From positions 310,001 through 374,000 of the forward strand of contig CAWIMQ010000004.1 of assembly GCA_963837265.1 (NCBI GenBank): 64,000 bases of DNA. Reading direction: 5' to 3'. This document shows positions 15,672 through 24,018 of this stretch, piece after piece. The notes below the pieces were generated by a model that did no database searches, had not been told where the DNA came from, and worked only from the letters and a program-made list of their open reading frames with translations. Origin of the DNA: DATBLE01 sp963837265. GTDB lineage: Bacteria; Actinomycetota; Thermoleophilia; Gaiellales; Gaiellaceae. Position numbers and translations under genes: made by a program. How positions within the stretch are numbered: position 1 is the first letter of the stretch; each line of letters begins with the position of its first letter.

Positions 15672-16755
15672 GTGCGCCTTCGGTGGGGTGTTCTTCTGGT
15701 CGCTGGGCCGATCCTGCTTCAGGCCGGGAATGCGCACGCGGCCGACCCGCAGGTCGCCGCGCTCCAGGTTGCGCTCGCCGCCAAACGCTTCTACGCCGGC
15801 TCGGTGGACGGCATCTCCGGCCCGGCGACCGTGAGCGCCCTCCGTTCGCTTCAGCGCCACCAGGGGCTGCCGCCGAGCGGGGTGCTCACGGCTCGCGACC
15901 CGCGCCGGGCTCGGCCGGCTCGGACGGCCGCTGTTCGGGGTGCGCGTGATCAAGCGCGGGATGGAGGGCTGGGACGTGTCGGTTCTCCAGTTTCTGCTCG
16001 CAGTGCACGGGCTCGAGGTCGGAGCGCTCGACGGTCGCTTCGGCCCGCAAACCCGCGCCGCGCTGGTCGCGTACCAGCGGCGCGCGCGGCTGATCCCCGA
16101 CGGGATCGCCGGGCCCGCGACGCATGCCGCGATCTGCCCCCGGCCCGGTTGCGCGGCCCCGCCCCCCCTCCCGAGGCGGACGACTGCCGGCTACCGGGTA
16201 CGGGCCGGCGACACCCTGACCGCGATCGCCGCCCGTGCGGGGACGACGGTCGCCGACCTGGCCGCGACGAACAGGCTCGACCCTGCGGGCGTCCTGCCCG
16301 TCGGCGCCCGCCTGCGCCTGCCGGGCCGCGTCCGGCTCCAGGCGGCCTGGCCGCAGGCGGACGTCCCGGCGGCCCGCGTGAAGGCGATCATCGAGCGCGT
16401 CGCCGCCCGCGCCCATCTCGACAGGCGCCTGGCGCTGGCCGTGGCCTGGATCGAGTCCGGCTACCAGGCGAACGTCCGCTCGTCGACCGGCGACTGGGGG
16501 CCGATGCAGGTCAGCGCGGGCGCGTGGGACTTCGTCGAGACCGTAGTCGTCAAGCACCCGATCCCGCACACCACGACCGGGAACATCCGCGTCGGGGTTG
16601 CCTACCTGCACCATCTGCTGCGTGACTTCCAGGGTGACGAGCGCCTGGCGGTGGCCGCCTACCACCAGGGCCCTGCCAGCGTCCGCCAGCGCGGTGTCCT
16701 GCCCGCAACCGAGCGCTACGTCGAGGCCGTGCAGGCTGTGAAGCAACGCTCGTAG
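15672..16755 (+). pseudogene. Secreted peptidoglycan-binding/LysM/lytic transglycosylase protein, frameshifted
   Basis: From GTG 15672 the frame gives a signal peptide (RWGVLLVAGPILLQAGNAHA) and a first peptidoglycan-binding domain ending SGVLT. It then loses homology and continues as arginine-rich shadow. A second frame continues smoothly as ATRAGLGRLGRPLFGVRVIKR with a second peptidoglycan-binding domain, a LysM domain (YRVRAGDTLTAIAARAG), and a transglycosylase SLT domain with the catalytic glutamate in VAWIESGYQ. It ends at 16755. Removing one G at 15890-15891 (ACGG) restores a single open frame of about 360 residues. Either the gene is recently inactivated or the base is a sequence error. 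The intact protein would be an exported muralytic enzyme. Confidence 0.75.
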
Positions 16756-16852
16756 CGACGCGGCGAGAGCAGGGGCAGGGATCCGCGGCCGCGGCCCGAA
16801 CTAGCTGCGGAGCAACCCCCTGGCAACGCGGTGCGGCCGAAAGGAGTGCGTG

Positions 16853-17395
16853 ATGAGAGCGGTCCTGCTCGTCCTCGGGGTCTCGACCGCGCTCGTCCTG
16901 CCGGCCGCGGCCGCGAGCGACTCTCCGCCGCCCAACGTCGGCGACACGGTGCTGCTCGCCAAGCGGACGAGGACGAGCGGCTGCACGCTGGGCGCGAACG
17001 CGGACCGGCGCTGCTCACCCGGCGGCTACTACAGCAGGCTGACGAAGGCCGTGCTCTGCTCACCCGACTTCCGGACGGGCCCGATCCGCAACGTCCCCGA
17101 GTCGGAGAAGTTCGCGGTCGAGCGCGAGTACGGGATGGAGCCCGGCCACTACGGCCGCTCGCTCGAGATCGACCACATCGTTTCCCTCGAGCTCGGCGGG
17201 TCGAACGACATCGCCAACCTCTTCCCCGAGCAGCTGGAGGCGCATCCCGGCTACCGGGTGAAGGACAAGCTGGAGAACAGGCTCCACGCCCTCGTCTGCG
17301 CCGGCTCGATCACCCTGCGCGCCGCCCAGCGCGGGATCGCGAGCAACTGGCAGGCTCTGTACGAGCAGGTCTTCGGGACGCGCCCGACCGGATAG
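16853..17395 (+). CDS. Secreted HNH-like nuclease-domain protein
   Basis: The 180-residue product starts at ATG 16853, six bases after GGAG, with a clear signal peptide (VLLVLGVSTALVLPAAAA). The C-terminal half carries LEIDHIVSLELGGSNDIANLF, which matches the HNH beta-beta-alpha-metal signature (DH at the start, N in the middle), and several cysteines lie before it. It may be an exported DNase or RNase used for nutrient scavenging or competition. No immunity gene is obvious next to it. Confidence 0.7.
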   Translation: MRAVLLVLGVSTALVLPAAAASDSPPPNVGDTVLLAKRTRTSGCTLGANADRRCSPGGYYSRLTKAVLCSPDFRTGPIRNVPESEKFAVEREYGMEPGHYGRSLEIDHIVSLELGGSNDIANLFPEQLEAHPGYRVKDKLENRLHALVCAGSITLRAAQRGIASNWQALYEQVFGTRPTG

Positions 17396-17652
17396 CCCGG
17401 CAGCGCGCGCCCTCCGGCCGGGAGCCGGCGCAGCAGGAGATCCATCGCGGGCCGACGTTTGTGGCGACCGATACGCGAGCAGAACAGGAACGTGAACGCG
17501 GATCGAAGGAGCCGTGCGGAGAAGGCCTTTCAGGCTCGGAAGGCGGAGGATCTGACCTTCCTTCGTCACCTGACCGCGAGAGCGCGCGTTCAGCTCCGGA
17601 CGATTCGGGCGCGGACTGCTTCGCAGTCGTCTTCTTCGTTCCGCGTTCGGCG
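17396..17652. other. Gene-poor interval between convergent genes
   Basis: No convincing gene is seen. GGAAGG near 17539 and CCTTCC near 17557 form a short inverted repeat that could end transcription of one of the convergent genes. A 65-codon plus-strand frame (17459-17656) is arginine-rich and shows no domain, so it is not called. Confidence 0.35.
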
Positions 17653-19134
17653 CTAGTACTCGGTCTCGTCCACTCGCGAGCCGAAGCGCCACAGGCGCGG
17701 CTCGAAGACGTGGCCGTACTTGAACAGCAGGTGGCGGACGACGTCCGACGCGGCGTCGCGCCTGCCGCGCACCGTGCGCGCCCGCAGGTCGAAGACGGTG
17801 TCGGCGCCGACGACCACCGTCGTTCCGTCCACGACCACCTCCGCCTCGAGGCCCTCCCGCGCGAGCCTTCCGGCCCACACGGCGGCGCCGGCCTCCTCCG
17901 GCTCGAGCGTCCAGCCGAGGACGGCGAGCGCCTCGCCGTTTCCCTCGAAGATCTCGCGGACGAGCGCCGCCCGGTGGGCCGGGTCGAGCTCCTGCCTCTG
18001 CTGCCGCTTGACCACTGCGGCGGGGATCCCGCCGACGAGCGCTCGGGACGGCACGTTCGAGGCGACGACCGAGTTCGCCATCACCGTCACCTCGGGCTCG
18101 AGCACGACGCCGGGAAGGACCAGGCTGCCGGGCCCGAGCCAGGAGCGCTCGCCGATCGACACCGGAGCGTAGGAGAACGGATAGCCGTCGAGCGCCTCGA
18201 GCCACTTGCGGTGCGTGTACAGCCGCACGCCCGGACTGAGACAGACGCGCTCGCCGAGCGTGAGGTCGCGGTCGGTGTTCAGGTAGGTGTCGTAGGCGAC
18301 GAAGCAGAGGTCGCCGACGCGGCAGTCGTGGATTCCGCCCTGGCCGTCGACGACTGCGACATTCCAGCGCAGCGTGACGACGTCGCCGGCGACGAAGTCG
18401 CGGCAGAGGAAGCGGCAGCCCGCACCCACCTGGCCGAGCTCTCCGATCGTGAACCGCCGCGCCCGCACGACCACGTCCTCGCCGATCGAGGTGTCGTCGC
18501 CGATCTCGACGTACCGCGCGTCGATCAGCGTCCGCGCGCCGATCGCGACCCGCGCGCCGATTGCGGCGCCGTGCTCGCGGTAGAGCGCCACCTTCTCCTC
18601 CGGGGACAGCGCCCGGATCGACTCGGGATCGTCGCGAAGGCGCGTCGTGAGCTCGTCAGAGAGCCGGCCGGCGGCGGGCTCCGCTTCCTTCCCTCCGGCT
18701 GCGGCCGGCTCCGCGCCGGCCGTTGCCCGCTCGGCGAGCGCGCGCACGTCGCTCTCGCGGACGATCCCCGAGCCCGGAACGTCCTCGAGCGACACGCCGA
18801 GCTCACGCGCGAGGCGCGTCGCCGGCTCGGTCGCCAGGCGCCCCCCCGCTCCGGCCCGCTCCTCGACGCCGGCAGGGCGCTCGACCGTCCAGGAATCGCG
18901 TTCCTCCTCGGTCGGGAACAGCCAGCCCACGCTCGCGAGCACGCTCACGCGGTCGCCCACCGCGACGCTCCAGAGGACGAAGCCCTCCGCCTCCGCCGCG
19001 ACCTCGGTCACCGCCTTGCTCGTCTCGACCGAGAACAGGGGCTGGCCTCGCGTGACGTAGCCGCCGGCGAGCTCCACGACCACGACCTCGTCGTCGTTCT
19101 CGTTCAGCTTCGGGACGACGACCGGTTCGGGCAT
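17653..19134 (-). CDS. Lipoyl domain + E3-binding domain + left-handed beta-helix acyltransferase fusion
   Basis: The 493-residue product has an unusual domain order. Residues 1-75 are a biotinyl/lipoyl domain with the lipoylation lysine in VETSKAVTE (Lys40). Residues about 99-135 are a peripheral-subunit-binding (E3-binding) domain (PATRLARELGVSLEDVPGSG). Residues about 190-375 are a hexapeptide left-handed beta-helix like sugar O/N-acyltransferases, with catalytic-type His308 in LYTHRKW and the typical ending GGIPAAVV. About 110 uncharacterised residues follow. Ordinary E2 proteins have a chloramphenicol-acetyltransferase-like catalytic domain at the place of the beta-helix. The ATG overlaps the stop of the NodB gene, and the E1 gene is just upstream. 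Joint action in acylating a sugar is inferred. Confidence 0.85.
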   Translation of the reverse strand: MPEPVVVPKLNENDDEVVVVELAGGYVTRGQPLFSVETSKAVTEVAAEAEGFVLWSVAVGDRVSVLASVGWLFPTEEERDSWTVERPAGVEERAGAGGRLATEPATRLARELGVSLEDVPGSGIVRESDVRALAERATAGAEPAAAGGKEAEPAAGRLSDELTTRLRDDPESIRALSPEEKVALYREHGAAIGARVAIGARTLIDARYVEIGDDTSIGEDVVVRARRFTIGELGQVGAGCRFLCRDFVAGDVVTLRWNVAVVDGQGGIHDCRVGDLCFVAYDTYLNTDRDLTLGERVCLSPGVRLYTHRKWLEALDGYPFSYAPVSIGERSWLGPGSLVLPGVVLEPEVTVMANSVVASNVPSRALVGGIPAAVVKRQQRQELDPAHRAALVREIFEGNGEALAVLGWTLEPEEAGAAVWAGRLAREGLEAEVVVDGTTVVVGADTVFDLRARTVRGRRDAASDVVRHLLFKYGHVFEPRLWRFGSRVDETEY

Positions 19135-20087
19135 CAGACGATGTCGCCCGCGAGAGCGACCGTCTCGGCCCCGGCCTCGACCGGCAGGAAGCACGTGTCC
19201 ACCCGCGGGGCACGGAACCGCTCCTCGTGTGCGGCCCAGTCGATCGGAGGCCGGGTGGAGTAGGCGATCGCGAGCCCGAGCCGCTCGCACACCCGTTCGG
19301 AGCGCTCGTCGTGGTCGCCGTACGGGTAGTTGAACCAGGAGGGCGTCTCCCCGAGGAGCCGGCCGAGCCATGCGACCGACTCGCCGATCTCCCGCTCCTG
19401 GTCGCGCTCCTCCAGCCGCGGCAGCGAGGGGTGGCCGACCGAGTGGCCGGCGATCGTGTGCCCCCGCCGGGCCAGCTCGACGATCTCGCCGGTGGACAGG
19501 TACAGCTCGTGGATGAAGCCGCCCTCGTCCGGCGAGACGTGCTCGGCGAACAGGCGGTCCATGACGCGAACGGAGACGTCGAAGGGGATCAGCCTGTTCG
19601 ACGCGTACTTGAAGCGGAGGTACTTCTCGCTTCCGCGGCGGTACTCGCCGATCGGCGCGCTGTCCACGATCCCGGAGACGTCCACCTCGGGCGCGACGTC
19701 GGCGGCCGCCTCGAGGTAGGCGTCGGGCAGGCCGTCCTCACCGAGCCGGCCGCGCACGAACTGGTTCTTCTGGACGAACGGAATCCGCCCCTCGAGATAC
19801 GGCAGGCCGATCGGCGCGAAGATCGCGTGCAGCCCGTGCCGCTCGAGCACGGGCAGGGCGTTCTCCCAGTGGTCGCGCACGCCGTCGTCGAAGGTGAGCA
19901 CGAAGCCGTTCGGAACCGGTGCGCGGTCGCGGGCGGCGGCGAGGAGCGCGTCCGGCTCGAGCGGCTCGTAGTGGCGGAGCAGGTGCTCGACCTGGCCTGC
20001 GAAGTCGGCGGTCGAGATCGCCGCGATCCCCGGATGCTCCGGGTCCGGGTCGCGGACGTAGTGGTACATGACCAGGATCGCGCCCAT
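19134..20087 (-). CDS. NodB-family polysaccharide deacetylase
   Basis: The 317-residue product has the NodB motifs: LTFDDG (Asp67, Asp68), the zinc-binding HSVGH inside GHTIAGHSVGHPS, and a later NYPYG motif. An N-terminal VMYHYVRD is typical of carbohydrate esterase family 4 relatives from glycan clusters. No signal peptide is visible, so it acts inside the cell, probably on a nucleotide- or lipid-linked sugar. It has an insertion of about 100 residues between the first two motifs. It sits between the fused E1 gene and the lipoyl-acyltransferase gene, overlapping the latter by 4 bases. Confidence 0.86.
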   Translation of the reverse strand: MGAILVMYHYVRDPDPEHPGIAAISTADFAGQVEHLLRHYEPLEPDALLAAARDRAPVPNGFVLTFDDGVRDHWENALPVLERHGLHAIFAPIGLPYLEGRIPFVQKNQFVRGRLGEDGLPDAYLEAAADVAPEVDVSGIVDSAPIGEYRRGSEKYLRFKYASNRLIPFDVSVRVMDRLFAEHVSPDEGGFIHELYLSTGEIVELARRGHTIAGHSVGHPSLPRLEERDQEREIGESVAWLGRLLGETPSWFNYPYGDHDERSERVCERLGLAIAYSTRPPIDWAAHEERFRAPRVDTCFLPVEAGAETVALAGDIV

Positions 20088-20102
20088 CGTGCTCGCCCGA
20101 AT

Positions 20103-22115
20103 CTAGCGCCCGGCGGTGAGAGCGCCCTTCTCGACCGCGAGGCGCTCCAGCTCCCGCCGGATCGACCGCTCGGTCGGGAGCACCACGTCCTCGAGCGTCT
20201 TCGCGGCCGGAATCGGCGAGGGGGCGGCGGCGATCCTCGCGAACCGGCCCTGGAAGCCCGCCTCGGCGAGCCGGGCGGCGACCTCGGCGCCGAAGCCGGC
20301 CTCGCCGGGGGCCTCCTCGACGGTGACCACGCACTCGGACGCCAGCGCGGACGGGAGGATCCCGTCGAGGTCGAGCGGGGAGAGCTGCGACACGACGCAG
20401 AGGTCGGCGGCGATCTCGCGCTCGATGAAGAGCTGCCGGACCGGCTCCCACGCGAGCGAGGCGCAGCGGCCGTACGCGATCACGGTCAGGTCGGGGTCCT
20501 CGAACCCGACCGGGCTCAGCCGCACGTTCGGGTAGACGGTGCCGGTGGTGCGGCTGGAGAAGTGCTCGACCAGGCCGTCCCGGGGCTCGCGGACGCGTTC
20601 GGCGTAGACGGCCTTGTTCTCGACGAACAACACCGGCCCCGGGTCGGCGGCGACCGCGTTCGAGAGCAGCGCGTACGGATCGACGAAGGCGGAGACCGCG
20701 ACGACCCGAAGGCCGGGGATGCCGAGGAACATCTTCTCGAGACTCTGGCTGTGCGTCGGCCCGTAGCCCCGGCCGCCGCCCATCGGCAGGCGGACGACCA
20801 GGTTGACCGGCGACTCGCCCCGGGAGAGGTAGTGGTGCTTCGCGGCGCTGTTCGCGAGCTGGTCGGCGGCGAGCGCGACGAAGTCGCCGAACATGATCTC
20901 GGCAACCGACTTGCCGCCCGCGAGCGCGTATCCGGTCGCGCTGCCGACGATGGCCGCCTCGCTGATCGGCGTCGGGTGGACGCGGTCGGGGAAGCGCGTC
21001 GAGAGCCCCTTCGTGACCGCGAAGGCACCGCCGTACGGGTCGAGCAGGTCCTGGCCGAAGACGCGGACGTCGGGGTCGCGGTCGAGCAGGTCGTGGAGAG
21101 CGGCGTTCAGCGACTCGACCACGCGGGGCTGGCCCGGCCGCGCCCAGCACCTGACGGCGGCGCTCTCGTCGAGCGGCGGGAAGACGTCGCCCAGGTGCGA
21201 CAGCTCGTCCGGGTCTGCGCTCGCCTCGGCACGGGCGACCGCCTCCGCCAGCTCCGCGGCGGCGTCCCGCTCGGCCTGCTCGACGTCGGGCGGGTCGAGC
21301 GTCGCGGCGAGGCGCGCGACCGGGTCGCGGCTCGCGAGCTCGGCCAGCTCGGCCTCGGAGCGGTCGTCGTCTCGCTTCGAGTGCGGGCCGAGCCGGACCG
21401 TCCGGACGACCCGGAACCGCGGCTGCGGATCCGCACGCATCTCGTCGAGGAGCTGCGCGAGCCGGCGGTGCAGTGCGGGCGCGTCGGAGCCGTCCAGCTC
21501 GGCCGCGTCGATCCCGAACGCCTCGGCACGCTTCAGCATGTCGCCGGCGACCGCCACCGACGACGGCGTCGTCTGGGCGATCGCGTTGTCCTCGAGCACG
21601 ATCAGCAGGGGAGCCCGCCAGAGCGACGCCAGGTTCATCGACTCGTAGAGCGCGCCCTGGCCGAGCGTCCCGTCGCCGATGAAGACGATCGCCACCCCGT
21701 CCTCGCCGCGCAGCTTCTTCGCGAGCGCCACCCCGAGGGCGACCGGGACGAGCTGCCCCTGGATCCCGGAAGAGACGAATCCCGGTACGTGCAGGTGCTG
21801 GCTGCCGCCGCGGCCGCCGCAGGCCCCGTCCGCCTTCCCCATCAGCTCGGCGAGGAACGCCGTCAGGTCGCCCCCCGAGGCGAGGAAGTGACCGTGGCAG
21901 CGGTGAGTGCTGAAGACGGCGTCGCCCGGCCGCAGGCGGCTGAGGAGGCCAACCGCGATCGACTCCTGTCCGATCGACGTGTGCGTGGTCCCGTTCAGGA
22001 GCCCCTGCGAGTGCAGCTCGAGCAGCTTCCGCTCGGTGAGGCGGATGCGCAGCATGCGCCGGTAGAGCTCGAGGTCGTCGAGCGCGGCGGTCTGTTCGGG
22101 CTCTGGCACGCGCAA
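20103..22115 (-). CDS. Thiamine-diphosphate 2-oxoacid dehydrogenase E1, fused alpha and beta subunits
   Basis: The 670-residue product joins an E1-alpha half (about residues 1-240) to an E1-beta half (about 335-660) by a charged helical linker. The thiamine diphosphate motif is present as GDGTLGQGALYESMN with the distal Asn177. THRCHGHFLASGG and GGRGGSQHLH are E1-alpha hallmarks, and MPIGGGRG-like LPMGGGRGYGPTHSQSLE is an E1-beta hallmark. It would decarboxylate a 2-oxoacid and pass the acyl group to a lipoyl arm. The only lipoyl protein nearby is the beta-helix fusion at 17653; no standard E2 or E3 is in the window. The start is TTG 22115, or GTG 22109. Confidence 0.88.
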   Translation of the reverse strand: MRVPEPEQTAALDDLELYRRMLRIRLTERKLLELHSQGLLNGTTHTSIGQESIAVGLLSRLRPGDAVFSTHRCHGHFLASGGDLTAFLAELMGKADGACGGRGGSQHLHVPGFVSSGIQGQLVPVALGVALAKKLRGEDGVAIVFIGDGTLGQGALYESMNLASLWRAPLLIVLEDNAIAQTTPSSVAVAGDMLKRAEAFGIDAAELDGSDAPALHRRLAQLLDEMRADPQPRFRVVRTVRLGPHSKRDDDRSEAELAELASRDPVARLAATLDPPDVEQAERDAAAELAEAVARAEASADPDELSHLGDVFPPLDESAAVRCWARPGQPRVVESLNAALHDLLDRDPDVRVFGQDLLDPYGGAFAVTKGLSTRFPDRVHPTPISEAAIVGSATGYALAGGKSVAEIMFGDFVALAADQLANSAAKHHYLSRGESPVNLVVRLPMGGGRGYGPTHSQSLEKMFLGIPGLRVVAVSAFVDPYALLSNAVAADPGPVLFVENKAVYAERVREPRDGLVEHFSSRTTGTVYPNVRLSPVGFEDPDLTVIAYGRCASLAWEPVRQLFIEREIAADLCVVSQLSPLDLDGILPSALASECVVTVEEAPGEAGFGAEVAARLAEAGFQGRFARIAAAPSPIPAAKTLEDVVLPTERSIRRELERLAVEKGALTAGR

Positions 22116-22166
22116 TAGGGTACTCGCCGCCGCCGCCGTGCAGACGGGCTCGCGGCATGACGGGCG

Positions 22167-22655
22167 CTACGGCCGGAACGCGCTCGTGTGCCAGCTGCGC
22201 CTGACCACGAAGCGAAGACGGTTCCAGTGGAAGCGGACGTGGTCGAAGCCGCCGGTCGGGCAGCAGTTCGGGTCGTGCTTGCGGTAGACCGGTTGCGAGC
22301 TGACCAGGTCGTCCCCGATACGGAAGATGCCGAGCTTGTACCCGCTTCGGGCGAGGGCGACCTCCCAGCCGGACCCGGTGCTGCGAAAGACGGCGAAGCC
22401 GACGTCGCCGGCGGTCCCGCCGCTCGCGATCGTGACCGCGAGGTCGAGCCGGCCGTCGCGCGTGAAGTCGTGGCAGATCACCCGGTCCGCGCCGGCCGGG
22501 CTCACGCGCGTCGGGCGGTCGCCGAGCAGCGTCATGCGCAGGTGCGTGGCCCTGATCGCCTGCTTCGCGACCGCCCGGCCGCAGGCGCCGCCGGCGGACC
22601 GTGCCTGCGCGGCCGTCGCGGCGAGCGCGACGAGAGCGAGGGCGAGCACGCGCAC
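22167..22655 (-). CDS. Secreted protein with FG-GAP/VCBS-like segment
   Basis: The 162-residue product starts at GTG 22655 with a signal peptide (VRVLALALVALAATAAQA). The segment ICHDFTRDGRLDLAVTIASGG resembles a single VCBS/FG-GAP repeat (DxTxDGxxD), a calcium-binding beta-propeller unit. Two adjacent cysteines (NCC) lie in the C-terminal half. Function is unknown. The start lies only 24 bases from the divergent plus-strand relic at 22680. Confidence 0.68.
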   Translation of the reverse strand: MRVLALALVALAATAAQARSAGGACGRAVAKQAIRATHLRMTLLGDRPTRVSPAGADRVICHDFTRDGRLDLAVTIASGGTAGDVGFAVFRSTGSGWEVALARSGYKLGIFRIGDDLVSSQPVYRKHDPNCCPTGGFDHVRFHWNRLRFVVRRSWHTSAFRP

Positions 22656-22679
22656 GGGCTGAGCATAGACTCGCCGGCG

Positions 22680-22952
22680 ATGCCGACGGCCACGATCACC
22701 CGCTCGGCGAGGGCGACCTCCATCCAGGCCCGGTCGTCCCGCGCCGGCTATGGCTCGACGGGGCGCCGGTCGGCCGGCGTCGAGCCGGCCGAGCCGATGA
22801 CGCTCGCCACCGCGACCCGGGAGGGCACGCCGCCGCGGCGGATCGCATTTCCGACGGTCCGGGAGCTCCGGCCGCACCGGCACGAGCTCCACGACCGCTT
22901 CCACCACCGGCCGGCGAACGGCGGCTGGATCGTCGAGCGGCCGGCCTCGTGA
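22680..22952 (+). pseudogene. Pyridoxamine 5'-phosphate oxidase (pdxH-like) relic
   Basis: The frame reads GVEPAEPMTLATATREGTP, matching the N-terminal region of pyridoxamine 5'-phosphate oxidases. It then jumps straight to RPHRHELHDRFHHRPANGG and WIVERPAS, which match the last residues of the same family. About 120 residues of the FMN-binding core are missing. Just upstream, other frames contain fragments such as RRLWLDGAPVG, again reminiscent of the family's N-terminus, which suggests frameshifts as well. The TGA overlaps the GTG of the next gene. It cannot be a working oxidase. Confidence 0.58.
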
Positions 22953-23332
22953 GGCCCGGGCTGGAGCAGGTCGAGGCGACCACGGCCGGCGACGGCGCGC
23001 TCGCGGTCCTGGCGTGGCTCGCGGGATCGGCACTCGAGCTCGAGGAAGCCGAGCTGCGCGGCGCGCTCCGCCGGGCCGTGCTCCTGCTGGCGGCGGGCGG
23101 CGATCCGCACCGCGCGGTCGAGCTCGACGGACGCGCGGTGACGGCGCTCGCGGCGGAGCTCGACCTTCCCGGGCGCCGGGAGGCGCTCGCGCGGGGGCTG
23201 GAGGGCCTCCGCCGGGACGCCGCGGGCCTGCCGACCGTGAGCGCGGCCCTCGAGGCGCTCGCCGCCGACGGCGGCCTCGCCTGGCGCGCCTACGCAGCGG
23301 GCCTGCTGGGCGAGGAGCTGGCCGCCGACTAG
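22949..23332 (+). CDS. Hypothetical helical protein
   Basis: The 127-residue product starts at GTG 22949, overlapping the stop of the pdxH relic (GTGA). It is Ala/Leu/Glu-rich and predicted to be mostly helical (ALAVLAWLAGSALELEEAELRG, EALARGLEGLRRDAAG). It has no signal peptide or membrane span, and no family is recognised. Its tight coupling to the relic suggests it once sat in an operon with a working flavin enzyme; the flavin reductase-like gene follows 11 bases later. Confidence 0.6.
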   Translation: MRPGLEQVEATTAGDGALAVLAWLAGSALELEEAELRGALRRAVLLLAAGGDPHRAVELDGRAVTALAAELDLPGRREALARGLEGLRRDAAGLPTVSAALEALAADGGLAWRAYAAGLLGEELAAD

Positions 23333-23343
23333 CATCGCCCGTC

Positions 23344-23820
23344 GTGGACGAGCGTGGCCCGGATCTGCGGCTCCTGATGCGACGCTTTCCCCAAGGTGTC
23401 GCGGTCCTCTCCGTGGACGCCGAGGGCGAGCGGCTCGGCCTGACCGTCGGGTCGCTCGTCTCCCTCTCCCTGGAGCCGCCGCTCGTCGGGGTCGCGATCG
23501 GCCGGCACGCGGCGATGCACGAGCTGCTCAGGCGGGCGGGCGGCTTCGCGCTCAGCCTGCTCGCAGCCGGCCAGGACGCGCTCGCCCAGCACTTCGCGCG
23601 GGGCGTCCCCCCGATCGCGCTCTGGCACGGGATCGCCTCTCGCGAGGGCGCCGCCGGAGCGCCGCTGCTCGAGGGAGCGCTCGGCTGGCTCGAGTGCCGG
23701 CTCGACCGCGAGGTCGCCGCCGGCGACCACACGCTGTTCGTCGGCGAGGTGCTCTCGGTCGAGCTCGGGGAGCCGGCGCCCCCGCTCGTCCACGTCGACT
23801 CCGCCTACCGGTCGCTGTGA
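23344..23820 (+). CDS. Flavin reductase-like FMN-binding protein
   Basis: The 158-residue product fits the flavin reductase domain family: LMRRFPQGVAVLSVDAEGERLGLTVGSLVSLSLEPPLVGVAI, followed by the family's FALSLLAAGQDALAQHFA and DHTLFVGEV segments. Such proteins reduce FMN/FAD with NAD(P)H for a partner mono-oxygenase. The start is GTG 23344. No partner oxygenase is adjacent apart from distant candidates. Confidence 0.85.
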   Translation: MDERGPDLRLLMRRFPQGVAVLSVDAEGERLGLTVGSLVSLSLEPPLVGVAIGRHAAMHELLRRAGGFALSLLAAGQDALAQHFARGVPPIALWHGIASREGAAGAPLLEGALGWLECRLDREVAAGDHTLFVGEVLSVELGEPAPPLVHVDSAYRSL

Positions 23821-23870
23821 CGAGCTCCGTGCCTCAGTGCGACCCCGACCCCTGTGGACGAACCGTCAGC

Positions 23871-23899
23871 CTCTCGTATCGGGGTCTGACCCACGAGAG
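23871..23899. terminator. Hairpin between convergent genes
   Basis: CTCTCGT near 23871 and ACGAGAG near 23893 form a stem around the inner palindrome GGGTC-T-GACCC. It lies between the flavin reductase gene and the oppositely oriented fabF, a suitable place for a two-way terminator. No T-run is present. Confidence 0.5.
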
Positions 23900-23986
23900 C
23901 GTGCCCAGCGCTCCACAGGCGTCGACCCCGCCAGGCTGCGCCGTACGGTGGACAGACCGTATCGTTCCCGTATCGGGGTCTGACCC
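23875..23986. repeat. Two copies of an 18-base palindromic repeat
   Basis: CGTATCGGGGTCTGACCC occurs at 23875-23892 and again, identical, at 23969-23986. The core GGGTC-T-GACCC is an odd-centred palindrome. Confidence 0.75.
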
Positions 23987-24018
23987 CGCCGGTGGAGCCA
24001 ACGCTGCTCCTGCTCGCC

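Noticed and set aside
16756..16852. A SAM-type or other riboswitch before the HNH gene
   Set aside because: Short stretches such as GGCAAC and GCGGTGC look suggestive, but no complete secondary structure could be drawn.
17459..17656. A 65-codon plus-strand gene
   Set aside because: Arg-rich with no domain and no ribosome binding site; it lies between convergent genes.
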